From assembly GCA_029237515.1 (NCBI GenBank), contig JARBAV010000007.1:1-8214 (forward strand): 8,214 nucleotides of DNA. Reading direction: 5' to 3'. This DNA comes from Nitrososphaerales archaeon (GTDB lineage: Archaea > Thermoproteota > Nitrososphaeria > Nitrososphaerales > Nitrososphaeraceae). Below are positions 1-5,750 of this stretch, piece by piece (position 1 is the first letter of the stretch; each line of letters opens with the position of its first letter). The translations under genes were made by a program, and so were the position numbers. The notes under the pieces were generated by a model that ran no database searches, had not been told where the DNA came from, and saw nothing but the letters and a program-made list of their open reading frames with translations.

Positions 1-776
1 CGTCTATAGGAATGATGGAATACATGCAAAAGATGTACATCACTCCTGGGCTTATTAGTTCTAGTGATATAAGTAGTGGATACAATGTAATGAATCCTAC
101 ATACATAGAAAGGTGCATAGATAGATCGTTATCCAATTTGAGGTTGAGCACAATTGATTTGGTCTATGTACATAATTCTTTTGAGAGTTGGCATCAGGAT
201 GTTACCAGGGACGAATTTATGGACATGCTCAGAAAAGTTTTTCAGGTTTATGAGAGGTATAGGAACAGAAATAAGATACGTTACTATGGAATGGCCACTT
301 GGACTTGCTTTAGAGTGCCTCCTGATAGCAGTGAATACTTATCTCTTGAAGAAGTTGTGAAGCTGGCGCAAGATGTCAGTGGAGGCGGTTCAAATAATCA
401 TGCCTTTCGATTTATACAACTGCCTTACAACTTGGCATACAGCGAACCATTGCTTTTGAAAAACCAGACCGTAGGAAACGAAAGGAATCTTTCAATTCTA
501 GAAGCTGCATCTAAGCTTGAAATTGGAGTATTTACTAGCATTCCCCTTTTTCAAGGTAGGCTCCTTCGTGCTAATATTCCTGATTATAGTGAAGAATTGA
601 CCGATCCTGTTGCAAAGATAGTACAGGTGATACGTTCGACTCCTTCGGTGATTGCTCCTCTAATAGGTCAAAAAAAACCAGAACATGTGGAACAGAATCT
701 CCGACTAGCAAACGTGCCGCCGATGCAAATTGAGGAGTTTAAAAGAGCGATTAACATTCTACTAGGTAAGACCTAA
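1..776 (+). CDS. Aldo/keto reductase, 3' part (5' end outside window)
   Basis: This is a probable NAD(P)H-dependent oxidoreductase of the aldo/keto reductase superfamily (TIM barrel, cytosolic); the substrate cannot be told. The frame is open from the left edge and the first Met codon (base 12) is preceded in frame by Ser-Ile-Gly, so it is probably not the true start. Family marks, numbered from that Met: the R-x3-R-S-L-x-N-L-R-L-x3-DLVYVHN stretch (about 34-55), whose His54 matches the catalytic His of the fold; a later strand FRFIQLPYNL (about 133-142); and a C-terminal cofactor-side segment APLIGQKKPEHVEQNL (about 216-231). The N-terminal barrel strands carrying the catalytic Asp and Tyr are missing, consistent with truncation by the window edge and not a broken gene. 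The family is usually 300-360 residues and 254 are seen here. A T6 tract follows 22 bases after the stop. The family call is secure and the substrate is unknown. Confidence 0.88.
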   Translation, partial: SIGMMEYMQKMYITPGLISSSDISSGYNVMNPTYIERCIDRSLSNLRLSTIDLVYVHNSFESWHQDVTRDEFMDMLRKVFQVYERYRNRNKIRYYGMATWTCFRVPPDSSEYLSLEEVVKLAQDVSGGGSNNHAFRFIQLPYNLAYSEPLLLKNQTVGNERNLSILEAASKLEIGVFTSIPLFQGRLLRANIPDYSEELTDPVAKIVQVIRSTPSVIAPLIGQKKPEHVEQNLRLANVPPMQIEEFKRAINILLGKT

Positions 777-798
777 ACAAGGATTCTACTACCCGATC

Positions 799-804
799 TT
801 TTTT
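799..804 (+). terminator. Candidate oligo-T terminator of the aldo/keto reductase gene
   Basis: A run of six T lies 22 bases past the TAA stop. Archaeal RNA polymerase commonly terminates at such T-tracts. The run continues into TATAAATA, so a TATA-box reading (bases 801-811) is an alternative, although no gene follows on this strand. Confidence 0.35.
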
Positions 805-1167
805 ATAAATAATGATGACATCATACCTGTGACCCTTTCATATTGAATTTCAGTTTCTTTGCTCACATTTAATGGAACTCATGATGATGATTTGATAAGA
901 ACTGTATTGTTCCTATACGTTGAATGCAACTACGCTTACTCAGTTAGTAGCGTGTTTAGCTTAGCAAATATCTGGTCCTGCCTTATTACTATTCATGTTG
1001 TTGATGTATCCTAATACCAGTATAAAGCACTTGCTCAGCAAAGATTTCTCTCCCAGTTTCCCATTTTTTTTGAACTATTAATTTTTATTAGATGTTGCTA
1101 CGGTACTCAAACAAAGACAGAACCTTAGGATTGGTTTGAATTGAGGGGTATTACAAGATAAAGGAAC

Positions 1168-1185
1168 GAATTAAAATCTTAATTC
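1168..1185. repeat. Perfect 7-bp inverted repeat, 4-base loop
   Basis: GAATTAA, loop AATC, TTAATTC. A nearly matching outer pair (GGGGTATT at about 1145-1152 and AATTCCCC at 1181-1188) overlaps it and could form an alternative longer stem. It lies about 90 bases beyond the 3' end of the zinc-unit gene on the minus strand, so it may belong to that transcript's 3' region. Confidence 0.4.
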
Positions 1186-1276
1186 CCCGGAGACTTAAAT
1201 TATTGGAGGTCAGAATTTCAGTGTCTAATATGCAATAATTAATCCTTCCCGGTACTTTTTCGTCAATTTTTATGCA

Positions 1277-1771
1277 CTAACCTCGGCTCTTCCAGCGATT
1301 GTTGGAATCGTCCCAGCACTTCCTGCAGAGCTGACCTTCGATCTTCCACTTAGGCTTAGGATTGTACCGAAAGAAGGGCATTTTGTTACCGCAAATTCCA
1401 CAATAGTTGATTCTTTTTTCGTATTCTTTGCTCTTCATGGAATAACAGCGCTTGCAGAGGATTAGGTTTGTGTCCATATTCCACTGCCATTTAGGTTTAA
1501 ATGATTCCGAGGCTGAACCAATTTCAGCATTGCACAATCCACACTCTGTGGATATTTCTATCTTAGCGTCGATAGTCTCTTGCCCTCTCTTGCTTTCACC
1601 GCTTTTAGTCCTTCCCGAATGTTCCAGGGATTTCATGACGTGACAATCTCCGCAGAGCATACCTTGAATATCCCATTCGTTAGCCGGTTTGTACCTGAAT
1701 TTTGTTAGCTCCTTATTGCAGACTGCACAGTGCACTTTGGCTTTGTTACCTGCTAGAAGGGGAAACCACAT
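1277..1771 (-). CDS. Triple CxxC...CxxC zinc-binding protein, unknown function
   Basis: Unknown cytosolic protein of 164 residues built from three similar zinc-binding units. Numbered from ATG 1771 as residue 1, the cysteine pairs are C15/C18 with C40/C43, C77/C80 with C106/C109, and C124/C127 with C149/C152. Units 1 and 3 share the pattern CxxCxxxx..FRY.P...W.I.G.LC..C, and unit 2 keeps KPKW...LCKRCYSMKS. Each unit has four Cys and should bind one Zn. A TTG codon precedes the ATG directly; ATG is preferred. The stop of a possible small upstream ORF overlaps this ATG as TGATG, which could couple translation. No Shine-Dalgarno sequence is seen. Such units usually serve nucleic-acid or protein binding, but there is no catalytic motif, and HNH-type catalytic His residues are absent. 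It is probably a lineage-restricted hypothetical protein. The gene is very likely real, the role open. Confidence 0.8.
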   Translation of the reverse strand: MWFPLLAGNKAKVHCAVCNKELTKFRYKPANEWDIQGMLCGDCHVMKSLEHSGRTKSGESKRGQETIDAKIEISTECGLCNAEIGSASESFKPKWQWNMDTNLILCKRCYSMKSKEYEKRINYCGICGNKMPFFRYNPKPKWKIEGQLCRKCWDDSNNRWKSRG

Positions 1772-1977
1772 CAAGGGTTGTTTAGGACATTCCGGTATCT
1801 AACTCTTGTTAATCGGATGCATCGAAAGAGGGACGATTCATTGACCGAAGTCATTACTTCCTTGAATAGATCCGGAACTGACACTTGTAAAAATCCTTGA
1901 ACCAAGAATAATACCTGGACTCCTTTCCTTGTTTTCCTGAGGATTGTATTTGAAATTGTAAAGCGATCCCATGTCAT
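1771..1977 (-). CDS. Doubtful small ORF upstream of the zinc-unit gene
   Basis: A 68-residue, Arg- and Val-rich reading frame starting at ATG 1977, with no recognisable domain. In its favour: its TGA stop overlaps the ATG of the zinc-unit gene by one base (TGATG), and an AT-rich tandem repeat that could be a promoter lies 34-61 bases upstream. Against: it has no motif, no clear ribosome binding site, and codon choice that could be chance. It may be merely the 5' leader of the downstream gene. Confidence 0.22.
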   Translation of the reverse strand: MTWDRFTISNTILRKTRKGVQVLFLVQGFLQVSVPDLFKEVMTSVNESSLFRCIRLTRVRYRNVLNNP

Positions 1978-2010
1978 TTGATTTGTCGCACGTATTAGCT
2001 AGTCGAAAAA

Positions 2011-2038
2011 GATACTATTAATAGGATACTATTAATGG
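2011..2038. repeat. Tandem 14-bp direct repeat, two copies
   Basis: GATACTATTAATAG is followed immediately by GATACTATTAATGG, identical at 13 of 14 positions. It is AT-rich and lies 34-61 bases upstream of ATG 1977 on the minus strand, where the complement (CTATTAATAGTATC) could supply a TATA-like element or a double operator. It could also be slippage in non-coding DNA. Confidence 0.6.
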
Positions 2039-2147
2039 GATGGACTTCAATGTCTCGCATATTGGTGAAAGAAAACCTTATTCTGAAGCACTTTCTAGGT
2101 GTCAGGTGAAGATTGGCTTTTCCGTTAGTGCAATGCTAGTTACTAAT

Positions 2148-2174
2148 GTCAAAATAAATAATCCTCATTTTGGC
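2148..2174 (-). terminator. Candidate 3' hairpin of the His-tail gene
   Basis: On the minus strand, directly at the TAG stop, GCCAAAAT pairs with ATTTTGAC (8 bp with one G-U) around an 11-base loop, and the loop and 3' arm are T-rich. This would fit the 3' end of the gene ending at 2174. There is no long T run, so it is only a candidate. Confidence 0.25.
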
Positions 2175-2701
2175 TAATGCTTGTGCTCATGTGATGCTCC
2201 CCTGCCAGTAAGAGTTCCTGTATAGTCTCCAGTAACTTCTAAAACATTTTCATCATTACTTATCTCTTTCAGTTTTTCTAAGCTCAATCGTTGATTGGTT
2301 ACATAGTGAGTGCCTTTATCGTAGATGGATGGAACCATTCCCGTGTTCTGATATATTTTATCTTTCATTACATCTGAATCCGTCCCATCTTTTGTAAAGA
2401 TTTCAACCATATAGAATGGGGCATGTTCTGATTTTTCTTGCTCGCGAACAAGCAAATCATGAATAAGAAGTGGGTCTACTTTGGGCAAATACGTTTCATA
2501 TAGAGTTTGCAATCCGCGAAAAACGGACCTGATCTCTCTTAATTCATATGACGACAAATTCTCAATATAATTATGGAATAACTTATTCTTATAATTTCTT
2601 AATTTCGGCCGTCGAATCCCAGGGCCGGGTATGGAAATTCCTCCTCCCATCATTAATAATTCACTTGGGGGCCAAAATTCAATCAAATCGTGGTTATTCA
2701 A
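2174..2701 (-). CDS. Hypothetical protein with alpha/beta C-terminal domain and His-rich tail
   Basis: Unrecognised protein of up to 175 residues. Residues 1-35 are Pro/Gly-rich (GGGISIPGPGIRRPK). Residues 36-92 are predicted helical and charged. Residues 96-160 read as strand-helix-strand-helix-strand (FYMVEIF; VMKDKIYQNTG; VPSIYDKGTHYVTN; LEKLKEISND; VLEVTGDY). That order resembles the small inhibitor-I9/propeptide-like ferredoxin fold, an inference from pattern only. The end is HEHKH, a possible metal-binding tail. The start is uncertain: TTG 2701 directly follows AGGAG (2702-2706), too close for a standard Shine-Dalgarno site, whereas ATG 2653 or 2650 would give 159 or 158 residues and keep both domains. 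A TATA-like element lies near 2744-2755 on the minus strand. No signal peptide or membrane helix is seen. The gene is very likely real. Confidence 0.75.
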   Translation of the reverse strand: MNNHDLIEFWPPSELLMMGGGISIPGPGIRRPKLRNYKNKLFHNYIENLSSYELREIRSVFRGLQTLYETYLPKVDPLLIHDLLVREQEKSEHAPFYMVEIFTKDGTDSDVMKDKIYQNTGMVPSIYDKGTHYVTNQRLSLEKLKEISNDENVLEVTGDYTGTLTGRGASHEHKH

Positions 2702-2743
2702 CTCCTGAAATCTCGCCCGAACTTATCATTTACCTACTTCTTT

Positions 2744-2755
2744 TGTTTATAATAT
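2744..2755 (-). promoter_or_regulatory. TATA-like box for the His-tail gene
   Basis: On the minus strand the sequence reads ATATTATAAAC, centred about 48 bases upstream of TTG 2701. An archaeal TATA box sits some 25-30 bases before the RNA start, which would give a leader of about 20 bases to TTG 2701 containing the AGGAG, or about 70 bases to ATG 2653. Confidence 0.3.
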
Positions 2756-2800
2756 TCGCCATAAGCAAACGATCAGATTCAGAATTCTATCGAATCCTAC

Positions 2801-2837
2801 TTTGATCCATATGCTCCATTTTGAATCCATATCGCTC
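2801..2837. repeat. Imperfect direct repeat, about 19-base period
   Basis: TTTGATCCATATGCTC (2801-2816) and TTTGAATCCATATCGCTC (2820-2837) match apart from two single-base insertions. It lies in the 315-base gap between TTG 2701 and the gene ending at 3017, where no convincing gene is seen on either strand. Confidence 0.4.
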
Positions 2838-3016
2838 TGTTATTCGCCAGGATATTATTCTTGCAAATAATGGGTTTGATAATTTTGAGATTTCAGTTTT
2901 CCACGGTTCGGTAAGTCAACACAAACATAAACTCTAAGAACGTCATATGAATATTTAGTAAGCAAGGTTATGACCAGGGTCAAATGATACTCAACATTAT
3001 TGAATACAAATTCTCT

Positions 3017-3268
3017 TCATATCTGTAGCCTCAAAACATATTTCATCAACAAACCAATTGAACACACAATGATACCTATTATGACGACTTCTGATCCATA
3101 TATGGTCCAGTCCGGGTTCTGGTACATGAAGGAAGAGGAGGGACCTAGGAGACTGCTACTTTGAGCAATGAAGACAAGGCCAAATCCAATGATAATGCCT
3201 CCTATTAGTATTATCGAGATAGGCAAATTCTTAGGTTTCAGAAGCAATGCGGCTATGAGACTATTCAT
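3017..3268 (-). CDS. Small two-helix membrane protein, unknown function
   Basis: An 83-residue protein with two hydrophobic segments, about 15-36 (PISIILIGGIIIGFGLVFIA) and about 57-78 (YGSEVVIIGIIVCSIGLLMK). They are joined by a polar loop of about 20 residues containing SSFMYQNPDWTIYGS. The basic KPK before helix 1 and the K/R residues after helix 2 suggest both ends are cytoplasmic and the loop is outside (positive-inside rule). I associate small proteins with this helix-loop-helix layout and an NPDW-type loop with thaumarchaeal genomes, from memory only; the function is unknown. ATG 3268 is the natural start, and no clear ribosome binding site is visible. It is divergent from the thiamine-binding gene across 187 bases. 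Confidence 0.72.
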   Translation of the reverse strand: MNSLIAALLLKPKNLPISIILIGGIIIGFGLVFIAQSSSLLGPSSSFMYQNPDWTIYGSEVVIIGIIVCSIGLLMKYVLRLQI

Positions 3269-3423
3269 AGTCCAATTTATTTCTTCGAATGCTCTTCTTA
3301 GTAGAGCTAACTATTTCGGTGACGAGATTATCGCAGGACTGGATCGATTTTGAGATTGACAGATAGCTGCTTAATGTCGATGCGGGACGAGAATGTTTTG
3401 AGTTCAGCGCTTCGAAATGGGAA

Positions 3424-3433
3424 TGAATAAAAG
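3424..3433 (+). promoter_or_regulatory. TATA-like box for the thiamine-binding protein gene
   Basis: TGAATAAAAG is centred about 27 bases upstream of ATG 3456 and no Shine-Dalgarno sequence follows. The spacing fits a leaderless or nearly leaderless archaeal mRNA. Confidence 0.4.
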
Positions 3434-3455
3434 ATGACAGACATCAATTCAAATT

Positions 3456-3818
3456 ATGTCGAATCTTGAGCCTACCAGTAGAGTAGTCGTTGCGGAGATT
3501 AGTCTAGTCCCCTTGGCAAAGGGCAAAGTAAGCATGAGTGACGAAATCGCTGTTGCATTTATGGCTATTAAGAAGACAAAAGGGCTGAAGGTTACTCTCA
3601 CTGGAATGGGAACACAAGTAGAGGCACCAAATTTGAAAACAATTTTGGACGCTATAGAGGCTGCACACGAAGCAGTAAGAGAAGTCGGTGTGTCTCGCAT
3701 CATCTCTACAATACGAATAGATCAAAGGCTAGACAAAACGCACACATTGGAAGATAGGGTCCAAATTGTAACAAAAAAGGTAGAAGAGCATAATCTCACG
3801 TCCAACGATAGTTCTTAA
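3456..3818 (+). CDS. MTH1187-family thiamine-binding protein
   Basis: A 120-residue protein of the MTH1187/YkoF-type family (Pfam PF01910, formerly DUF77), whose members adopt a ferredoxin-like fold and are annotated as thiamine-binding. Family marks: strand AEISLVPL (13-20), with a Ser and an acidic helix start after it (MSDEIAVAF, 27-35), LKVTLTGMGTQVEAP (44-58), a helix from 59 with DAIEAAHEAVREVGVSRI (65-82), and STIRIDQRLDKTHTLEDRV (84-102). Length is slightly above the usual 95-105 because of a short polar start and a Ser/Asn-rich tail. There is no signal or membrane segment, so it acts in the cytosol, probably in thiamine or thiamine-derivative binding or salvage. No thiamine biosynthesis or transport gene, and no visible THI-box riboswitch, lies beside it. 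The family call is secure and the physiological ligand is inferred. Confidence 0.9.
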   Translation: MSNLEPTSRVVVAEISLVPLAKGKVSMSDEIAVAFMAIKKTKGLKVTLTGMGTQVEAPNLKTILDAIEAAHEAVREVGVSRIISTIRIDQRLDKTHTLEDRVQIVTKKVEEHNLTSNDSS

Positions 3819-3948
3819 GACCTCGAGCCAGTTTCCGAAGGCTGCCCTTTACTAGAATTCTACCTGTCAAAGTTAGAAGGGGGGGCTTAGGATAGAGAAT
3901 TTAGCCTGTACTATTGAATTTAATGTCCTATCATGAAGTATTCCATGT

Positions 3949-3964
3949 GTTTTGATAACAAAAC
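3949..3964 (-). terminator. Hairpin abutting the stop of the DUF4231/SLATT-like gene
   Basis: GTTTTG, loop of four, CAAAAC is a perfect 6-bp inverted repeat starting at the base after the TAG stop on the minus strand. It is also downstream of the convergent thiamine-binding gene, so it may serve either transcript. No T-tract follows, so the terminator role is tentative. Confidence 0.3.
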
Positions 3965-4573
3965 CTACTCATTTGATAATATGCTTTCAATATTTTCAAC
4001 AAATAATTGGCTTGAATAGCTATCATTAATTCCTTCTCTTTTAGCATAGTGTTTAGCCCTTAACATAAAAAGTTGATACTCCCTCTCTAATCTCTGTTTC
4101 ACATGCATGAAGTGGATCTTACTTTCGTGAATCTTTGAAGCTTGAAGATAGGCAAACGATGTCAATATGAGTATAGCTGCGACGGTCGATGCAAGAATTA
4201 CATGTGGGTTATTGACACTCTGATTGGTCAATCCCAGAGTTAGTGCGTTTAGAACTGCTATAAACAAGGCAGATGATATTATTACAATTTTCCAGATGTT
4301 GAATTTCATTGAATTAGATCTGGCTCCGTTTTGATACCAGTACAAGGCTGGTATGAATCGCCTTTCTATATATTCTGTAAGGGTTGGTGATAGGGGAATA
4401 GTACCGTTGTTTTTAGTTGAGTCTTCATAAAACTGAAAAGTTTCAGACCCAATAGCTTGATACCCTTGTGACAATTTTTCCTGAGCTTGATTACTCCTAT
4501 CTTGCCTCTTTCTCAAATCAACTGCGAACTCCAATGGCATTTTCAGGTATTCCACTACAAAATTGAGTCCCAT
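3965..4573 (-). CDS. DUF4231/SLATT-like two-helix membrane protein
   Basis: A 202-residue membrane protein. The N-terminal 65 residues are polar and charged. The family-like core starts at EYIERRFIPALYWYQNGA (67-84), followed by TM1 (about 94-113), a short loop with NQSVNNP, TM2 (about 124-144), then a long helix HFMHVKQRLEREYQLFM (154-170) and the end LFVENIESILSNE (190-202). The order Y-x-E-R...W-Y, two helices, R-L-x-x-E-Y, F-V-E-x-I-E matches my knowledge of DUF4231, a member of the SLATT 2TM group. SLATT proteins have been proposed as membrane effectors in nucleotide-sensing conflict systems, but many stand alone. No SMODS/CD-NTase, SLOG, TIR or nuclease partner is in the window, so a defence role is only a possibility. 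ATG 4573 is preceded by GGAAG about 15 bases upstream and by an AT-rich TATTAATTAAC near 4617-4627, a possible TATA region. Confidence 0.75.
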   Translation of the reverse strand: MGLNFVVEYLKMPLEFAVDLRKRQDRSNQAQEKLSQGYQAIGSETFQFYEDSTKNNGTIPLSPTLTEYIERRFIPALYWYQNGARSNSMKFNIWKIVIISSALFIAVLNALTLGLTNQSVNNPHVILASTVAAILILTSFAYLQASKIHESKIHFMHVKQRLEREYQLFMLRAKHYAKREGINDSYSSQLFVENIESILSNE

Positions 4574-4813
4574 TATTTTCTTTTTCTTCCTTTATCATTG
4601 CCTTTAACACTTGTTTGTTAATTAATATCTTCAAAGTGCATAACAATAATTATTCCAAATTATGATTGACACAATCCTCTTACCTACTATGCTATCCGTC
4701 GGTTCAGTCACTATTTGTAAGGCAGTAAAGAGGTTTATCTATCCCGCGCTTATCTGCTCTTACAATGATTTCGCGTTGGAGGGTATTTGTTGACAGTAAA
4801 TTCTGTTCCCCCA

Positions 4814-4832
4814 AATTATTGATAAAATAATT
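4814..4832. repeat. Perfect 7-bp inverted repeat, 5-base loop
   Basis: AATTATT, GATAA, AATAATT. It is wholly AT-rich apart from one G, in intergenic DNA about 30 bases past the 3' end of the weak ORF on the minus strand. It could be a binding site or a weak hairpin; such repeats also occur by chance in AT-rich DNA. Confidence 0.4.
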
Positions 4833-4860
4833 AGGTTTGCAGATTTTTCAAGAAATATTG

Positions 4861-5058
4861 TTAGTGAGTATGACAACGATCTATAATCATGGCAAGTTGA
4901 AAAATTGATACCAACTTGAATTGCCATAATGTACTAACGCTCTCGGAGTAAGGAGCTATCACGACCAATTCTATATTTATGATAAAATGTTCCTCACGAT
5001 TTTTCATTGTGATCTTATGTTCAATACTACCTTCGATAATAGCGATTCCCTCGTTCAA
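4861..5058 (-). CDS. Weak small ORF, possible gene or gene remnant
   Basis: A reading frame of 65 residues from TTG 5058 (ATG at residue 18, base 5007). The part EHFIINIELVVIAPYS (about 23-38) alternates hydrophobic and polar residues as a beta-strand would, and codon use looks gene-like. There is no recognisable domain, no clear start signal and no conserved neighbour. It may be a small hypothetical gene, a decayed gene or chance. Confidence 0.27.
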   Translation of the reverse strand: MNEGIAIIEGSIEHKITMKNREEHFIINIELVVIAPYSESVSTLWQFKLVSIFQLAMIIDRCHTH

Positions 5059-5147
5059 TTTACGCAGACGTAATTGATGCGCTCAAAGGATCGGAATCTG
5101 CGAAGAATAATTTGACAAATGATCCGATTTTTTTAATCTACAAAGGG

Positions 5148-5153
5148 TATATA
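5148..5153 (+). promoter_or_regulatory. TATA box of the PRC-barrel-like gene
   Basis: TATATA lies 33-38 bases upstream of ATG 5186, giving a predicted leader of about 5-15 bases without a Shine-Dalgarno sequence, the usual archaeal arrangement. Confidence 0.45.
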
Positions 5154-5185
5154 GGAAATATTATTGTCAAAGCACATAATATTCT

Positions 5186-5533
5186 ATGGCCGAAAACGAG
5201 GACGGGACCTTGGCGTCACAACCCTTGCAAGACAAAAACCATTCCCAAAATAAAACTCACTTGACAAAGGCCGGCGGAATTCCGCGTACGTCAGAGTTGA
5301 GTGCAAGTTGGAAGTCGATATCTGAGTTAGGTATTCTCGCGAAGACAAGCGATGGAATGCAGTGCGGGAATGTGATCTGTACATACAGGGACAACATCGT
5401 AATCATAGAATTTGGAAGATCTAGATTGCTTAATGAATACATCATTCCGATTTCTTGTATAAAGGAATATGACGGAAAGTACATCTACCTCAACGTAACT
5501 AATGAAACGAATCTACAGCCATATTCGTACTAG
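5186..5533 (+). CDS. PRC-barrel-like protein
   Basis: A 115-residue protein. Residues 1-40 are polar and probably disordered. Residues 42-115 form a beta-rich unit: WKSISELGILAKTSDGMQCGNV (42-63), YRDNIVIIEFG (67-77), EYIIPISCIKEYDGKYIYLNV (84-104). The sequence 'dG...G.V......ivvi..g....yIP.s.i..ydg..iyLnv' is the pattern of PRC-barrel and related small domains, which in archaea occur as stand-alone proteins of unclear role (RNA processing or protein-protein contacts are known for other members). No signal peptide or membrane helix is seen. The 3' end overlaps a possible minus-strand gene by 35 bases. The family placement is by pattern, so moderate. Confidence 0.7.
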   Translation: MAENEDGTLASQPLQDKNHSQNKTHLTKAGGIPRTSELSASWKSISELGILAKTSDGMQCGNVICTYRDNIVIIEFGRSRLLNEYIIPISCIKEYDGKYIYLNVTNETNLQPYSY

Positions 5534-5750
5534 CAGGACCATTTACAATAGTTAATATCATCTCTTGCTGGACTAAGTGCAGAATGTAGACTCGTCTAGA
5601 GCCTGGTTGAACGACTTGATTCAGGGGATTATTACCTGAGATATCAAATGCTGCCACGGTGGAATAATTGTCTGATGCAAGGACATAAAGTATTCTTAAT
5701 AGGCTGGTCTCGTACTGCTTATAACTCTTCACGTCGTACCTTTTGATCAT
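5499..5750 (-). CDS. Possible small gene convergent with the PRC-barrel-like gene
   Basis: An 83-residue frame from ATG 5750 (a TTG at 5762 would add four residues). It reads MIKRYDVKSYKQYETSLLRI, then alternating strand-like stretches (STVAAFDISG, RRVYILHLVQQEMILTIVNGP). Codon choice (AAG, GAC, GTC, CAG, GTG mixed with AT-rich codons) looks like that of true genes here. It is the only long frame in 5534-5918, where the plus strand shows nothing. The domain is unknown. Its last 35 bases overlap the end of the PRC-barrel-like gene, which argues some caution. No promoter or ribosome binding site is clear. Confidence 0.42.
   Translation of the reverse strand: MIKRYDVKSYKQYETSLLRILYVLASDNYSTVAAFDISGNNPLNQVVQPGSRRVYILHLVQQEMILTIVNGPASTNMAVDSFH

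Larger units (their letters stand above)
777..1276. other. 500-base gap without a recognisable gene
   Basis: The gap separates convergent genes (aldo/keto reductase on +, zinc-unit protein on -). No ORF worth calling and no tRNA-like arms are seen. It holds several small inverted repeats: 812-824 (ATGATG-A-CATCAT), 932-953 (ACGCTTACT/AGTAGCGT with one bulge, loop CAGTT) and 1168-1185 (GAATTAA/TTAATTC, loop of four), the last flanked by GGGGTATT and AATTCCCC, which could extend the pairing. There are also T-rich tracts at 1064-1071 (eight T) and 1083-1087. The content fits terminators of the left gene or an uncharacterised RNA; nothing is decisive. Confidence 0.5.
4574..5185. other. 612-base divergent intergenic region, one weak ORF
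   Basis: It separates the divergent DUF4231-like and PRC-barrel-like genes. It holds AT-rich palindromes (4645-4654 AATAATTATT; 4814-4832), a T7 tract at 5128-5134, an ATCGGA/TCCGAT pair at 5090-5095 and 5123-5128, and a weak minus-strand ORF (4861-5058). Nothing recognisable lies in 4630-4860 apart from these small repeats. Confidence 0.5.

Noticed and set aside
932..953. tRNA-like short hairpin region
   Set aside because: The stem (ACGCTTACT/AGTAGCGT, one bulge) is not part of a cloverleaf: no T-arm GTTCRA motif or acceptor stem can be placed around it on either strand.
2548..2805. 85-residue plus-strand frame with a hydrophobic end (IIYLLLLFIIFAI), suggesting a membrane protein
   Set aside because: Its first 150 bases are antisense to the better-supported His-tail gene, and it has no start signal or recognisable motif; the hydrophobic run falls in the promoter region of that gene.
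3449..3725. Minus-strand frames of 73 and 84 residues opposite the thiamine-binding gene
   Set aside because: They lie almost wholly within a well-recognised gene on the other strand; their Ser/Cys-rich content is typical of antisense shadows.
5274..5285. Perfect 12-bp palindrome GCGGAATTCCGC
   Set aside because: It is inside the coding sequence of the PRC-barrel-like gene, in its disordered N-terminal part; one such site is not enough to propose an operator or restriction-related function.
5184..5484. Two minus-strand frames opposite the PRC-barrel-like gene
   Set aside because: Antisense shadows of a gene with a good TATA box and a recognisable domain pattern.
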